Origin: Alteraquisediminimonas sediminicola
Lineage (GTDB): Bacteria; Pseudomonadota; Alphaproteobacteria; Sphingomonadales; Sphingomonadaceae
Assembly: GCF_019740335.1 (NCBI RefSeq)
Contig: NZ_JAHXZS010000001.1
Location: 1 to 64,000 of the forward strand
Direction: 5' to 3'
Length of the DNA: 64,000 bases
The position numbers and the translations under genes were made by a program. The notes beneath the pieces were generated by a model. It was not told the origin of the DNA. It saw nothing but the letters and a program-made list of their open reading frames with translations, and ran no database searches. The number at the start of each line of letters is the position of its first letter. Positions within the stretch are counted from its first letter, which is position 1. This document shows, piece by piece, positions 8,154-16,951 of this stretch.

Positions 8154-9308
8154 ATGAAGTTCCATTTGATGCAAACCGGCGTTGTTGGCCGTCGTCATGA
8201 AATCGAAGCCGGGATGGCCGGTCAGCGCAATGATCTGTATCAGCGCTTTCTTGAAGAAGTGAAGGGCTATATCCGGCTGGCCGATGATATCGGCTATGCG
8301 AGCTATGCCCAGCCGGAGCATCATCTCCAGATCGAAGGGTTCGAGGTCAACAACCATCCCGGCATGTTCAGCCTGTTCGTCGGCATGCATTCCAAGCGCT
8401 TGCACGCGTCCGCCATGGGCTACACGCTGCCGACGCATAATCCGCTGCGTGTTGCCGAAGAAATTGCGACGCTCGATCACATGTTGAAGGGCCGTCTCAA
8501 CGTCGCCTTTACCCGTGGCTATCATGCGCGTTGGGTCGATAGTTATGCGGCGGTGAAGGGCGTGGGCTGCACCCAGCCCGCCAATGCCAAGGCCAAGGAC
8601 GATCAGGACACGTTCAACCGCGAAGTGTTTGAGGAGTCGATTCAGGTCATCAAAAAGGCATGGACCAGCGATGTCTTCAGCCATCATGGCAAGCATTGGA
8701 ATTTCCCGCCTCTGGCCGGGTCTGCCGGGCATCCGGCCTATGCCAAATATGGCAAGGGTCAGGACGAAAACGGCATTGTGCGTGAAGTCGGCATCGCACC
8801 CAAATGCTATCAATCGCCCCATCCGCGCATCTTTGGCGGCTTTGCCGGCACGATGCGGACGGTCGATATGTGGGCGCGCGAAAATGGCACGCCAATTGTA
8901 TTGGCCGAGGATCTCGATTTCTGTTCGGCGCTGTCAAATCGCTGGTATGATGGCGCGCTGCGTGCGGGCCATACCCCGGACAAGGGCGATTCCATTGCTT
9001 GGGGTGGCTTTTTGATGATCACCGAAGACAAGGCCCGTGCCGAATATCTGATGAACGAGCATAAATGGTTCTGGGATGAATGGTTCATTCCGCATGGCCA
9101 GCGTATGCCGAACGTGTTGATCGGTTCCGCGAGCGAAATCATCGACCGCATCGGCAAGGCGCATGATCGCCTCGGTTTCAACGATTTGTTCCTGATGTTT
9201 GGTCAGGGCCATTTGGAACCGGAAGCCAATAATGAGGAATTGGTCGCCTTTATCGAAAAGGTCGCGCCGCATTTCTCCAACAAGGCGGCGGACGGCACGC
9301 TCGTTTGA
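8154..9308 (+). CDS. Luciferase-like (LLM class) flavin-dependent monooxygenase
   Basis: 384 residues. The bacterial-luciferase TIM-barrel pattern is visible in RLADDIGYASYAQPEHHLQ, TLPTHNPLRVAEEIATLDHMLKGRLNVAFTRGYH and the late PNVLIGSASEIIDRIGKAHDRLGFNDLFLMFGQG segment. It should use reduced flavin supplied by a separate reductase (a candidate is at 16425). It is only distantly like the next monooxygenase, so the two are not a recent duplication and may act on different intermediates or as unlike subunits. Start ATG 8154 has GGAGGGTG 5 bases upstream. It is the first gene behind the operator-covered promoter. Confidence 0.9.
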   Translation: MKFHLMQTGVVGRRHEIEAGMAGQRNDLYQRFLEEVKGYIRLADDIGYASYAQPEHHLQIEGFEVNNHPGMFSLFVGMHSKRLHASAMGYTLPTHNPLRVAEEIATLDHMLKGRLNVAFTRGYHARWVDSYAAVKGVGCTQPANAKAKDDQDTFNREVFEESIQVIKKAWTSDVFSHHGKHWNFPPLAGSAGHPAYAKYGKGQDENGIVREVGIAPKCYQSPHPRIFGGFAGTMRTVDMWARENGTPIVLAEDLDFCSALSNRWYDGALRAGHTPDKGDSIAWGGFLMITEDKARAEYLMNEHKWFWDEWFIPHGQRMPNVLIGSASEIIDRIGKAHDRLGFNDLFLMFGQGHLEPEANNEELVAFIEKVAPHFSNKAADGTLV

Positions 9309-9376
9309 TCTGATTGATAAATGAGGGGGTGCGTCATGCATCCCCCATGCGAAATAAGAATATTGGGAGAATCTGG

Positions 9377-10471
9377 ATGCAAACTGGGATTTTCATGACC
9401 CCGTATAATCCGCCGAGCCGGACCGCGCGTCAGGTGTTTGACTGGGCGGTGGATATTGCCCGGATCGCGGACGAGGCCGGTTTCGCCGATTTCATGATTG
9501 GCGAGCATTATACGCTCGCTTGGGAAAATATCCCGTCGCCCGATGTGATCATCGCGGCGGCTGCCCAGTCGACCAAGACCATCCGTTTCGCCCCGATGGC
9601 GCATTTGCTGCCCTATCACGACCCCGCAACCCTTGCGATCCGCATCGGTTGGCTCAGCCAGATTTTGGAAGGGCGCTATTTCTTGGGTGTTGCCCCCGGC
9701 GGCCACCACACCGATGCGATCTTGCACGGCTATGACAACATCATGGAATTGGGCAAGGTCCAGTTGGAAGCCCTCGACCTGATGGAACGCGTGTGGAAGC
9801 GCGAACCGTTCATGCACAAGGGCGAAACCTTCCGCGCCGGTTTTCCGGGGCCGGATAATATGCCGGGCTATGATGTCGAAATCGCCAATAACAACCCTTG
9901 GGGCGGGCGCGATGCGATGGAAATCGCCGTCACCGGCCTGTCGAAAAACTCGGCCTCGATGAAATTCGCGGGTGAGCGCAACTACAGCCCGATCTCATTT
10001 TTCGGCGGCGTTGAACAGATGAAGGGCCATTGGGACACTTGGGCGGAAGCCGCCACTGGCGCAGGCTATGTCGCCGACCGCAGCCGTTTTCGTATTTGCC
10101 GCGATGTGTTCATTGCCGACACCGATGCCGAGGCCAAGCGTCTGGCGTTGAAGAGCGGCCTTGCCCGGACATGGCGCGAATATCTTGTGCCGATCTACAA
10201 GAAATTCAACCTGTTCGAGGGCATTATTGCGGATTCCGGCAAGGATTTGCAGCCGGACGATGTGAATGAGGATTTTCTCGTCGATCATGTCTGGCTGTGT
10301 GGTTCGCCGGAAACGGTGATCGAAAAGCTGGAACGACTGGCCTACAAGACCGGCGGCTGGGGCCAGCTTGTGGCCAACCAGCATGACAGCATCGACGATC
10401 CCAAGCCTTGGACGGAATCCTTGCAGCGTCTGGCCCAACAGGTCGCGCCCAAGGTCAAAATGCCGAACTGA
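9377..10471 (+). CDS. LLM flavin monooxygenase, diketocamphane-monooxygenase-like (type II Baeyer-Villiger)
   Basis: 364 residues, the length of diketocamphane monooxygenases. The N-terminal IFMTPYNPPSRTARQVFDW, the stretches MIGEH, FAPMAHLLPYHDPATLAI and FLGVAPGGHHTDAILHG, and the later AGERNYSPISFFGG are as I remember for the camphor-pathway 2,5- and 3,6-diketocamphane monooxygenases; this is from memory and not checked. Those FMNH2-dependent enzymes insert oxygen next to a bicyclic ketone. ATG 9377 is preceded by GGGAG. It lies between another LLM enzyme and the camD/camC-like pair, which supports a role in cyclic ketone oxygenation. Identification as an LLM enzyme is firm; the substrate class is inference. 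Confidence 0.85.
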   Translation: MQTGIFMTPYNPPSRTARQVFDWAVDIARIADEAGFADFMIGEHYTLAWENIPSPDVIIAAAAQSTKTIRFAPMAHLLPYHDPATLAIRIGWLSQILEGRYFLGVAPGGHHTDAILHGYDNIMELGKVQLEALDLMERVWKREPFMHKGETFRAGFPGPDNMPGYDVEIANNNPWGGRDAMEIAVTGLSKNSASMKFAGERNYSPISFFGGVEQMKGHWDTWAEAATGAGYVADRSRFRICRDVFIADTDAEAKRLALKSGLARTWREYLVPIYKKFNLFEGIIADSGKDLQPDDVNEDFLVDHVWLCGSPETVIEKLERLAYKTGGWGQLVANQHDSIDDPKPWTESLQRLAQQVAPKVKMPN

Positions 10472-10553
10472 ATATATTTGGACACGCCATCGGCCCGAAT
10501 GAACTGACGCAAGATCAGACATCAGGGCCGAGTGTCATCGGAGGAGAATGAGG

Positions 10554-11639
10554 ATGCGTACCGGTAGAGCCGCTGTGATGGTGGGAAAAGATCGCCTTGA
10601 AACATGGGAAGTGCCGGTGCCGGAACCGGAAGCCGGTGGCGCATTGGTGCGGATCGTATTGGGCGGCGTGTGCGGCAGCGACGTGCATATCCTGTCGGGC
10701 GAGGCGGGTGAAATGCCGTTTCCGATCATTCTTGGCCATGAAGGCGTGGGCATGATTGAAAAGGTCGGGCCGGGCGTGACGACCGATTATGCCGGTGTGC
10801 CGGTCAAGGCGGGGGATCTGGTTTATTGGTCGCCGATCGCCTTGTGTCATCGTTGCCATAGCTGCACCGTGCTGGAAGAAACACCCTGCGAAAATTCGCA
10901 ATTCTTCGAACATGCCGAAAAGCCCAATTGGGGCAGCTATGCCGATTTTGCATGGTTGCCGAATGGCCTGCCGTTCTTTCGCCTGCCGGACCATGCCCAG
11001 CCAGAGGCGGTGGCCTCGCTTGGTTGCGCCTTGCCGACGGTATTGCGCGGGTTCGACCGTTGTGGCCGGGTGCGGGTTGGCGATACCGTGGTTGTGCAAG
11101 GGGCGGGGCCGGTCGGGCTCGCGTCCGTGCTGGTCGCGGCGCAGGCCGGTGCGCGGGAAGTGATCGTGATCGACGGGTCGCCTGCGCGTCGGGCCGTAGC
11201 GCAGCGACTGGGCGCGACCTCTGCGATTGCGCTGGATACCGATATGGCGGAACGGCGGCGGATGATTTACGATCTGTGCGGCCCGCATGGTCCCAATGTC
11301 GTGGTCGAGGCCGCAGGCGTGTTGCAGGCTTTTCCGGAAGGCGTGGATCTGACCGGCAATCACGGTCGCTACATCATTTTGGGCCTGTGGGGGGCGATTG
11401 GCACCCAGCCGATCTCGCCGCGCGATATGACGACGAAGAATATCACCGTCTCCGGGGCGACCTTCCCCAAGCCCAAACATTATTATGAGGCGATGCACAT
11501 GTCAGTGCGCTTGCAGGACAAGGTCCCGCTGGCGGAACTGGTGAGCCATCGTTTTGGCATCAATGCGGCGGGCGAGGCGCTTGCTGCCGTCAAATCCGGC
11601 GCTGCCATCAAGGCAGTGATCGATCCGACTATTCGTTGA
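10554..11639 (+). CDS. Zinc-dependent alcohol dehydrogenase, CamD-like
   Basis: 361 residues of the medium-chain dehydrogenase family. Catalytic zinc ligands are Cys40 (VCGSDVH) and His62-Glu63 (LGHEGVG). The structural-zinc lobe has four Cys in [15 protein letters not shown]. The NAD fold carries [17 protein letters not shown]. It should oxidise a secondary alcohol to a ketone. Its gene is directly upstream of a P450cam-like gene (16-base gap), the same order as camD-camC, where CamD oxidises 5-exo-hydroxycamphor. I choose ATG 10554 because GAGGAG ends 7 bases before it; ATG 10548 is too close to that site. Confidence 0.9.
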   Translation: MRTGRAAVMVGKDRLETWEVPVPEPEAGGALVRIVLGGVCGSDVHILSGEAGEMPFPIILGHEGVGMIEKVGPGVTTDYAGVPVKAGDLVYWSPIALCHRCHSCTVLEETPCENSQFFEHAEKPNWGSYADFAWLPNGLPFFRLPDHAQPEAVASLGCALPTVLRGFDRCGRVRVGDTVVVQGAGPVGLASVLVAAQAGAREVIVIDGSPARRAVAQRLGATSAIALDTDMAERRRMIYDLCGPHGPNVVVEAAGVLQAFPEGVDLTGNHGRYIILGLWGAIGTQPISPRDMTTKNITVSGATFPKPKHYYEAMHMSVRLQDKVPLAELVSHRFGINAAGEALAAVKSGAAIKAVIDPTIR

Positions 11640-11655
11640 GAAGCGGGAGTGTATT

Positions 11656-12906
11656 ATGACTGAAGCCGCAAATTTGGATCAGCGCGTCAAGGCATCTGTC
11701 CCCGACAACGTCCCCGCCGACCGCATCCGCGACATTGATATGTATGCGCTCGATGGGCTGCATGAGGGCTATCACGAGGCGTGGAAAAAGGTGCAGCAGC
11801 CCGGCACGCCCGGCCTGATCTGGACACCTTTTACCGGCGGCCATTGGATCGCCACCAAGGGCGCGATGATCAAGGAAATCTATAGCGATCCAACGCGCTT
11901 TTCGAGCGAGGTGATTTTCCTCCCGAAAGAAGCGGGCGAGAAATATGCGATGGTTCCGACCCGCATGGACCCGCCCGAACATACGCCCTATCGCAAGGTG
12001 CTGGATAAGGGCCTCAACCCCTCCCAAATCCGCATGGTCGAAGACAAGGTGCGCGAAGTGGCCGCCGAACTGATCGATTCATTTGCCGATAAGGGCGAAT
12101 GCGATTTTCCGCGCGATTATGCCCAGATTTTTCCGGTTCGGGTGTTTATGGCGATGGCCGATCTGCCGATGAGCGATGTGCCGATGTTGAGCCGCTTTGC
12201 CGCCGACATGACCCGGCCATCTGGCAATACGCCGGAAGAAATGGCGGCGGTGCTGGATGCCGCGAACCAGGGCTTTTTCGCTTATGTCGAACCGATCATC
12301 CAGCAACGCCGTGGCGGCACGGGCCATGACATCATCAGCCTGATGGTCAATAGCGAGATCAATGGCGAACCGATGCCGCATGACAAGGCGGTGGGCCTGA
12401 TCGCGTTGTTGCTGTTGGGTGGCCTTGATACGGTCGTCAATTTCCTCAGCTTCTTCATGATCTATCTGGCGCGTCATCCGGAGAAAGTCGCGGAATTGAA
12501 CAGCGATCCGCTGGTCTTGCTGCGCGGTGCCGAGGAAATGTTCCGTCGCTTCCCGGTGGTGTCAGAGGCCCGGATGGTGGCCAAGGACCTTGAATATGAT
12601 GGTGTGTCGCTGAAACGCGGTGACATGATCCTGATCCCGACGGCGCTGGATGGGCTTGATCCAGACAGCAATGTCGATCCGATGAACCTCGATTTCAGCC
12701 GCAAGCAGATTTCGCACAGCACCTTCGGCGGCGGTCCGCATCGCTGCGCCGGTCTGCATCTGGCGCGGATGGAGGCGATTGTGACGATGCAGGAATGGCT
12801 GAAACGCATCCCCGCATTCAGCCTGAAGCCCGGTGCGAATCCGGTCTATCAATCCGGCATCATCGCGGCAGTCGAAAATGTGCCGCTGGTCTGGGCGACG
12901 AAATAA
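11656..12906 (+). CDS. Cytochrome P450, CYP101 (P450cam)-like
   Basis: 416 residues, soluble class I bacterial P450. The I-helix acid-alcohol pair is Asp258-Thr259 in [14 protein letters not shown], ExxR is EEMFRR, and the haem Cys364 is in [10 protein letters not shown]. The I-helix, [14 protein letters not shown] and the PLVW near the C-terminus resemble P450cam. Tyr97 in [16 protein letters not shown] lines up with Tyr96 of P450cam, which hydrogen-bonds the camphor carbonyl. A carbonyl-bearing terpenoid or alicyclic substrate is therefore likely. No [2Fe-2S] ferredoxin or ferredoxin reductase is present in the window, so electron donors must be elsewhere. AGCGGGAG precedes ATG 11656. Confidence 0.93.
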   Translation: MTEAANLDQRVKASVPDNVPADRIRDIDMYALDGLHEGYHEAWKKVQQPGTPGLIWTPFTGGHWIATKGAMIKEIYSDPTRFSSEVIFLPKEAGEKYAMVPTRMDPPEHTPYRKVLDKGLNPSQIRMVEDKVREVAAELIDSFADKGECDFPRDYAQIFPVRVFMAMADLPMSDVPMLSRFAADMTRPSGNTPEEMAAVLDAANQGFFAYVEPIIQQRRGGTGHDIISLMVNSEINGEPMPHDKAVGLIALLLLGGLDTVVNFLSFFMIYLARHPEKVAELNSDPLVLLRGAEEMFRRFPVVSEARMVAKDLEYDGVSLKRGDMILIPTALDGLDPDSNVDPMNLDFSRKQISHSTFGGGPHRCAGLHLARMEAIVTMQEWLKRIPAFSLKPGANPVYQSGIIAAVENVPLVWATK

Positions 12907-12968
12907 GCACGATCTGATTGAGGGCTAAAAGGGGAGGGCGGCGCGTAAATGCGCCGCCCTTAATATAT

Positions 12969-13622
12969 TCAGCGTACACCGACATGCAGGGGCGCCGCCG
13001 CCGCGATGTCGAGCGCATGGCGGATGGCGATCTTGCCCGCGCCGAGACGGGCCGCATTTTTGAGATGATGGCGCATCCCCGGCAGATAGCGATGGGTCGG
13101 CGTTGCGTCTGAGGCCATGGCGATCAATTCCTTGATGATCGCGCGCACAGTTCCGCTTTGCCATGGGATCGCACAATATTGGTGGAAGCCCTTGAAAAGA
13201 TCGGGTGAAAGCCGCAGCAGCGCATCCATGAAGCCCGGATTCTCCTGTTCAAACGGCTGCCAATATGGGTCATTGCCGACATATTGATCCCATAAGGCCT
13301 GTTGGTCGTTTGTGAGCGGGCCGCGCGTTATTTCGCCGCTCGCTTCGGCGAGGTCGAGCAGGCGGCGCGCCGTCAGCATCAGCGAATGGACGCCAAGCCC
13401 TGAAATCAACGCGATGGTTTCCTGGATTTGGGCGATGGATGCGCCCGCCTGATGCGCGGCCTGCATCGCGGCATCAAGCGCGGGCATATCCAGCGAGGTG
13501 ACGGCGGCCTTTACCCCCAGATCGATCAGCGCGATGCTGACCCCATCCAGCGGATCGCCATCGGGCAGATCGTGGATCAGGCGCTCGGCTTCGGTGCGCA
13601 GGTCAGCGATATTGAGTTCCAT
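12969..13622 (-). CDS. Carboxymuconolactone-decarboxylase/AhpD-like protein, divergent active site
   Basis: About 217 helical residues. The segment VRAIIKELIAMASDATPTHRYLPGMRHHLKNAARLGAGKIAIRHALDIAA has the shape of the CMD/AhpD motif (ELI....H...A...GA...EI). The CxxC expected in AhpD peroxidases is absent and only the His-rich part remains, so peroxidase activity is unlikely. Such proteins recur in sphingomonad aromatic and alicyclic degradation clusters with unclear roles. ATG 13622 has GAGGATAT just upstream; the longer frame to 13685 runs through the operator and is rejected. It is divergent from the SnoaL gene at 13752, with an operator palindrome between them. Confidence 0.7.
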   Translation of the reverse strand: MELNIADLRTEAERLIHDLPDGDPLDGVSIALIDLGVKAAVTSLDMPALDAAMQAAHQAGASIAQIQETIALISGLGVHSLMLTARRLLDLAEASGEITRGPLTNDQQALWDQYVGNDPYWQPFEQENPGFMDALLRLSPDLFKGFHQYCAIPWQSGTVRAIIKELIAMASDATPTHRYLPGMRHHLKNAARLGAGKIAIRHALDIAAAAPLHVGVR

Positions 13623-13677
13623 ATATCCTCGAAATTGATGCGATTGACAACCGATGTAGGGAATTTGCACCCCATCA

Positions 13678-13695
13678 GTCAACAATTGTGTTGAC
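13678..13695. promoter_or_regulatory. Operator palindrome 4, GTCAACA-ATTG-TGTTGAC
   Basis: Perfect 7-bp arms. It contains TTGAC on each strand, giving a -35-like TTGACG for the plus-strand SnoaL operon and, on the minus strand, TTGACT with TACATC 18 bases further for the CMD-like gene. One bound regulator could switch both directions. Same motif as 7935, 7990 and 8027. Confidence 0.65.
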
Positions 13696-13751
13696 GAATA
13701 TTTTAGCTGGAGTCATTGTAGGCGCAACGAACGAAAAGAGGTGAGGAGCAT

Positions 13752-14261
13752 ATGCCTGAATTGGGCAACCGAGTCGCTCGGCTAGAAGACCGCGCAAATC
13801 TGAACGATCTGGTCGCCCGATATTTTCTGGCGGTCGACGGCGATGATATTTCGGGTTTGAACGACATCTTCACTTATGATGCGACCTTCAGCGTCAGCGG
13901 TGCTTTATGTGGCGCGGACCGGGATAAGGTAATCGCTTTTCTGGTCGAACAGCGCAGCAGCATGGGGCTGACCCTGCATACGCCGAATTATGGCCTGTTC
14001 ACCTTGACGGGGGTGGATAGCGCCGATGGTCTGGTGGGCGCGCATCTGGAAATGGTGCTGGGTGGCGTCTCTTATTTCGGCGCGGTGCGTTATCAGGACA
14101 GCTATCGCCGGGTGAACCATGAATGGCGCATCGCCAAGCGCGACATGCGGACGATCCATGTGGCGCCTTGGGCCGAGGTGGCCGAGGCCTTTTCCTCGCC
14201 GCATCCGGTGCGTTGGCCGGGGATTGATCCGGCAGCTTCCGATTTCCCGCCTAAGGCATAA
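13752..14261 (+). CDS. SnoaL-like / NTF2-fold protein
   Basis: 169 residues. The pattern RLEDRANLNDLVARYFLAVDGDDISGLNDIFTYDATFSVSG followed by LTLHTPNYGLFTL and RYQDSYRRVNHEWRIAKRDMRTIHV is the SnoaL_4-like cone fold seen in dehydrases, isomerases and ring-hydroxylating beta-subunit relatives. GAGGAGC precedes ATG 13752. It opens a probable operon (two SnoaL proteins, two crotonases, flavin reductase, DUF2889, RibB) with gaps under 100 bp or overlaps. It may hydrate, dehydrate or isomerise a ring intermediate; the exact job is unknown. Confidence 0.82.
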   Translation: MPELGNRVARLEDRANLNDLVARYFLAVDGDDISGLNDIFTYDATFSVSGALCGADRDKVIAFLVEQRSSMGLTLHTPNYGLFTLTGVDSADGLVGAHLEMVLGGVSYFGAVRYQDSYRRVNHEWRIAKRDMRTIHVAPWAEVAEAFSSPHPVRWPGIDPAASDFPPKA

Positions 14262-14342
14262 AAATTAGGTTTTTTGTCCCGTTGTATCGCACCTGCGGGG
14301 GCAGTTTTCTCATCATATATACATCTATCGAAAGGACAATTT

Positions 14343-14810
14343 ATGGCAGCCGCCGACATGACCGATATTCAAAAGCTGGTTGAAATCCGGGCGATTGAAA
14401 GCATGATGTACGAATATTCCTATCATCTCGATATGAACCATCCGGATCAGCTCGCGGCCTTGTTCGTCGATGATTGCGAAGTGAGCTACGCCCCGAATTT
14501 CGGCGCAACCGGCATGGAAGCCTATAAAAAGACGCTCGAAGGCATCGGCACGTTCTTCCGTGGCACGTCGCACCATAATTCGAATGTGGTCGTCGATTTC
14601 GTCAGCGATAATGAAGCCAATGTCCGTTCGATCGTGCTGGCGGTGCACCGCTATACCAAGGAGCGTCCGGACGGCATTTTATACGGCCAGTATTTCGATA
14701 CGGTCGTGAAGCGCGATGGCCAGTGGAAGTTCAAGCGTCGCGAATTGCGTACGACCATGACCACCGATTATCATGTCCGTGCCGCCAATCCGATCGGTCG
14801 CGCTGAATGA
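14343..14810 (+). CDS. SnoaL-like / NTF2-fold protein
   Basis: 155 residues. IQKLVEIRAIESMMYEYSYHLDMNHPDQLAALFVDDCEVSYAPNFGATG and FRGTSHHNSNVVVDFVSDNEANVRSIVLAVHRY plus YFDTVVKRDGQWKFKRRELRT are typical of SnoaL_4 domain proteins. It is distinct from its neighbour at 13752, so the pair may form a heteromer or act on successive intermediates. ATG 14343 has GAAAGGAC about 5 bases upstream; the upstream in-frame ATG 14274 lacks a ribosome site. It overlaps the next gene by 4 bases (ATGA), which implies translational coupling. Confidence 0.83.
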   Translation: MAAADMTDIQKLVEIRAIESMMYEYSYHLDMNHPDQLAALFVDDCEVSYAPNFGATGMEAYKKTLEGIGTFFRGTSHHNSNVVVDFVSDNEANVRSIVLAVHRYTKERPDGILYGQYFDTVVKRDGQWKFKRRELRTTMTTDYHVRAANPIGRAE

Positions 14811-15652
14811 CCGGGGGCAGCGCACCGGAACAGGCGATCCTGATCGAGCACGCCCAGCACATCAGCTGGATCGTGTTCAATCGGCCTGACCATGCCAATG
14901 CCCTGTCCGGTGCGATGCTCGATCAATTTTCGACAGCGCTGGAGTTGCTGCAAAGCGAAGGGCGACCCGTCATCGGCATTCGCGCCAATGGCAAGGGTTT
15001 CTGCTCGGGCATGGACCTTGGCCAATATGGCGGCGCAGGCAAGATCGATCCGGTGGCGGATGCGGCGCGGTTGCAGCGCAACATCGCGCGCTGGCTCGCG
15101 ATCTGGGATCATCCCAAGCCGGTGATCGCGGCGGTCCATGGCTATTGCATGGGCGTGTCCGCACAGTTGTGCGTCTTTGCCGATATCACCATCGTCGCCG
15201 ATAATGTGCGGATTGGCGAACCGGGCGTGCCGATTGGCGGGGGCTATATTGCCCCTGTCTGGGTAGCGCAGGTCGGCACAAAGCGCGCCAAGGAATTCGC
15301 CTATGTCCCGGGCAATTGGATCGATGGGCCAACATCGGTTGAATGGGGCTGGGCCAATCATTGCGTGCCCGCCGATCAATTGATCGCAGCAGCAGAGGCG
15401 CTGGCGGGCCGGATCGCCATGACCCCGCCGGATGTATTGCGGGTCAAGAAACAGTCGATCAACCGCGCAGCAGAGGCAGCGGGTTTCAAACAGGCATTGA
15501 GCGGCATCGCCGAAATGGATGCGCTGCTGCACCTCGCGCCCTCCGTGCTGGCCATTCGCGACCAGATGGCGGCGCAGGGCCTGAAGTCAGTGCTCGATAT
15601 GTACAAAGGGCCGTCCTCGACTGCCCTCATCAACCAATTCAAGGAGCAATGA
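14807..15652 (+). CDS. Enoyl-CoA hydratase/isomerase-family protein lacking both catalytic glutamates
   Basis: 281 residues of the crotonase superfamily. The first oxyanion-hole segment is GKGFCSGMDLGQYGG and the second is AAVHGYCMGVSAQLCVFADITIVAD. In hydratases the latter reads GGGCELA with a catalytic Glu; here the position is Gln. The second Glu of the PE motif is replaced in GEPGVPIGGG. It is therefore unlikely to be a standard hydratase and could be an isomerase, C-C hydrolase (the camphor enzyme 6-oxocamphor hydrolase is also a crotonase) or thioesterase. Coupled at both ends: its start overlaps the SnoaL stop, and AAGGAG for the next gene lies at its 3' end. Confidence 0.85.
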   Translation: MTGGSAPEQAILIEHAQHISWIVFNRPDHANALSGAMLDQFSTALELLQSEGRPVIGIRANGKGFCSGMDLGQYGGAGKIDPVADAARLQRNIARWLAIWDHPKPVIAAVHGYCMGVSAQLCVFADITIVADNVRIGEPGVPIGGGYIAPVWVAQVGTKRAKEFAYVPGNWIDGPTSVEWGWANHCVPADQLIAAAEALAGRIAMTPPDVLRVKKQSINRAAEAAGFKQALSGIAEMDALLHLAPSVLAIRDQMAAQGLKSVLDMYKGPSSTALINQFKEQ

Positions 15653-15657
15653 TCAAC

Positions 15658-16428
15658 ATGTCTGATATTCTGTTTTCCGTCGACAACCATGTCGCCAATG
15701 TGCGCTTGAACCGGCCACAGGGGTTGAACGCGATCACGTCCGAGATGGATGATGCGTTGTTGGATTGCTGGAACGAAATCAACAATAATCCCGACATTTG
15801 GGCGGTGATCCTGTCGGCGGAAGGGGAAAAGGGCTTCTGCATCGGCGCGGATGTCAGTGGCGGCGCAGAGCGCAAGAGCCGCATGGCGCTGGGCGGTGGC
15901 CTGACCGGCATTGGCGGTCCGCTCGTGACCTGCAAAAAGCCGATGGTGGCCGCAGTGCAGGGTTTCTGCGTCGGTGGCGGTTTTGAACTGGCGATGTGCG
16001 CCGACATCATTGTCGCGGCGGATAATGCGCAGTTCGGCCTGCCGGAAACCAAGGTCGGGATCATCGGTGAATGCGGTGTCGTCCATCGCGCCATTCGCCA
16101 ATTGCCTTATCATATTGCGATGCAATTGATCCTCACCGGGGAACGCATCAAGGCCGATGAAGCGCGCCATTATGGGCTGGTCAATGAAGTTGTGCCTTAT
16201 GCCGATCTGGCGGAAGCGGCGGCGCGTTGGGCGGGCAAGCTCAATGCTGCATCGCCCTTGGCGGTGCAGGCGGCCAAGGCGGCGGTGCTGGGTCGGCTTG
16301 GCCATCCGCTGGAGGTCGCGCTGATGACCCGGTTCGAACAGATCGAAGAATATGCAGCGACCGAAGACAAGAAAGAAGGCGAGCGCGCCGGTGCCGAACG
16401 TCGCAAGCCGGTGTGGACTGGCCGGTGA
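15658..16428 (+). CDS. Enoyl-CoA hydratase/isomerase (crotonase)
   Basis: 256 residues, normal length. VQGFCVGGGFELAMCADIIVAADNAQFGLPETKVGIIG holds both Glu positions expected for hydratase activity, and EGEKGFCIGADVSGG is the first oxyanion-hole part. It probably hydrates a 2-enoyl-CoA in the lower, beta-oxidation-like half of the island's pathway. Start ATG 15658 is 11 bases after AAGGAG; the closer ATG 15649 overlaps the preceding stop and is too near that site. The flavin reductase start overlaps its stop codon. Confidence 0.9.
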   Translation: MSDILFSVDNHVANVRLNRPQGLNAITSEMDDALLDCWNEINNNPDIWAVILSAEGEKGFCIGADVSGGAERKSRMALGGGLTGIGGPLVTCKKPMVAAVQGFCVGGGFELAMCADIIVAADNAQFGLPETKVGIIGECGVVHRAIRQLPYHIAMQLILTGERIKADEARHYGLVNEVVPYADLAEAAARWAGKLNAASPLAVQAAKAAVLGRLGHPLEVALMTRFEQIEEYAATEDKKEGERAGAERRKPVWTGR

Positions 16429-16943
16429 CAAGGGCGGTGAGCAGCCCCAAGCCCAAGATCGAAGCCACTGACTATCGTCAGGTGCTGGGCCATTATCCGA
16501 CGGGCGTGTGTGTCATCACCGCCCGTCAGGATGATGGCACGCAGGCGGGCATGGCGGTGAGTTCCTTCACCTCCGTCTCGCTCGATCCGCCCTTGGTGGC
16601 GTTCTTCCCGGATAAAAATTCATCGAGCTGGCCGAAGATCGAGAAGGCGGGGCGTTTCTGCGTCAATATTCTCGCGGCGGATCAGGAGTGGATTTGCCGA
16701 CGCTTCGCCTCCAAGGCCGAGGACAAGTTCGAGGGCGTCCCGCATCATGTATCCGCACATCATGTGCCGGTGCTGGATGGCGTGATCGCAACCATCGAAT
16801 GTGAGATCCAGTCGGTGATCGAGGCGGGTGATCATTATATCGTCCTTGGTCATGTATTGGCTTTGAATGCAGATCGCGCCCGCCCGCCCTTGTTGTTTTT
16901 CCAAAGCGGCTATGGTCAATTCCAGACCGGCTCGATTGGCTAG
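16425..16943 (+). CDS. Flavin reductase (HpaC/Fred-like)
   Basis: About 172 residues. The flavin-reductase-like fold is recognised by LGHYPTGVCVITARQDDGTQAGMAVSSFTSVSLDPPLVAFFPDKNSSSWPKIEKAGRFCVNIL, with later GDHYIVLGHVLAL and PPLLFFQSGYG. It should reduce FMN with NAD(P)H and hand FMNH2 to the luciferase-like monooxygenases of the same island. I place the start at GTG 16425, which overlaps the crotonase stop (GTGA); a GTG at 16437 is an alternative. The camphor pathway needs such a reductase (Fred) for its diketocamphane monooxygenases. Confidence 0.88.
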   Translation: MTRAVSSPKPKIEATDYRQVLGHYPTGVCVITARQDDGTQAGMAVSSFTSVSLDPPLVAFFPDKNSSSWPKIEKAGRFCVNILAADQEWICRRFASKAEDKFEGVPHHVSAHHVPVLDGVIATIECEIQSVIEAGDHYIVLGHVLALNADRARPPLLFFQSGYGQFQTGSIG

Positions 16944-16951
16944 GACATGAC

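Noticed and set aside
13623-13685. N-terminal extension of the CMD-like protein to 13685
   Set aside because: It would read through the operator region upstream of a good ribosome site at ATG 13622.
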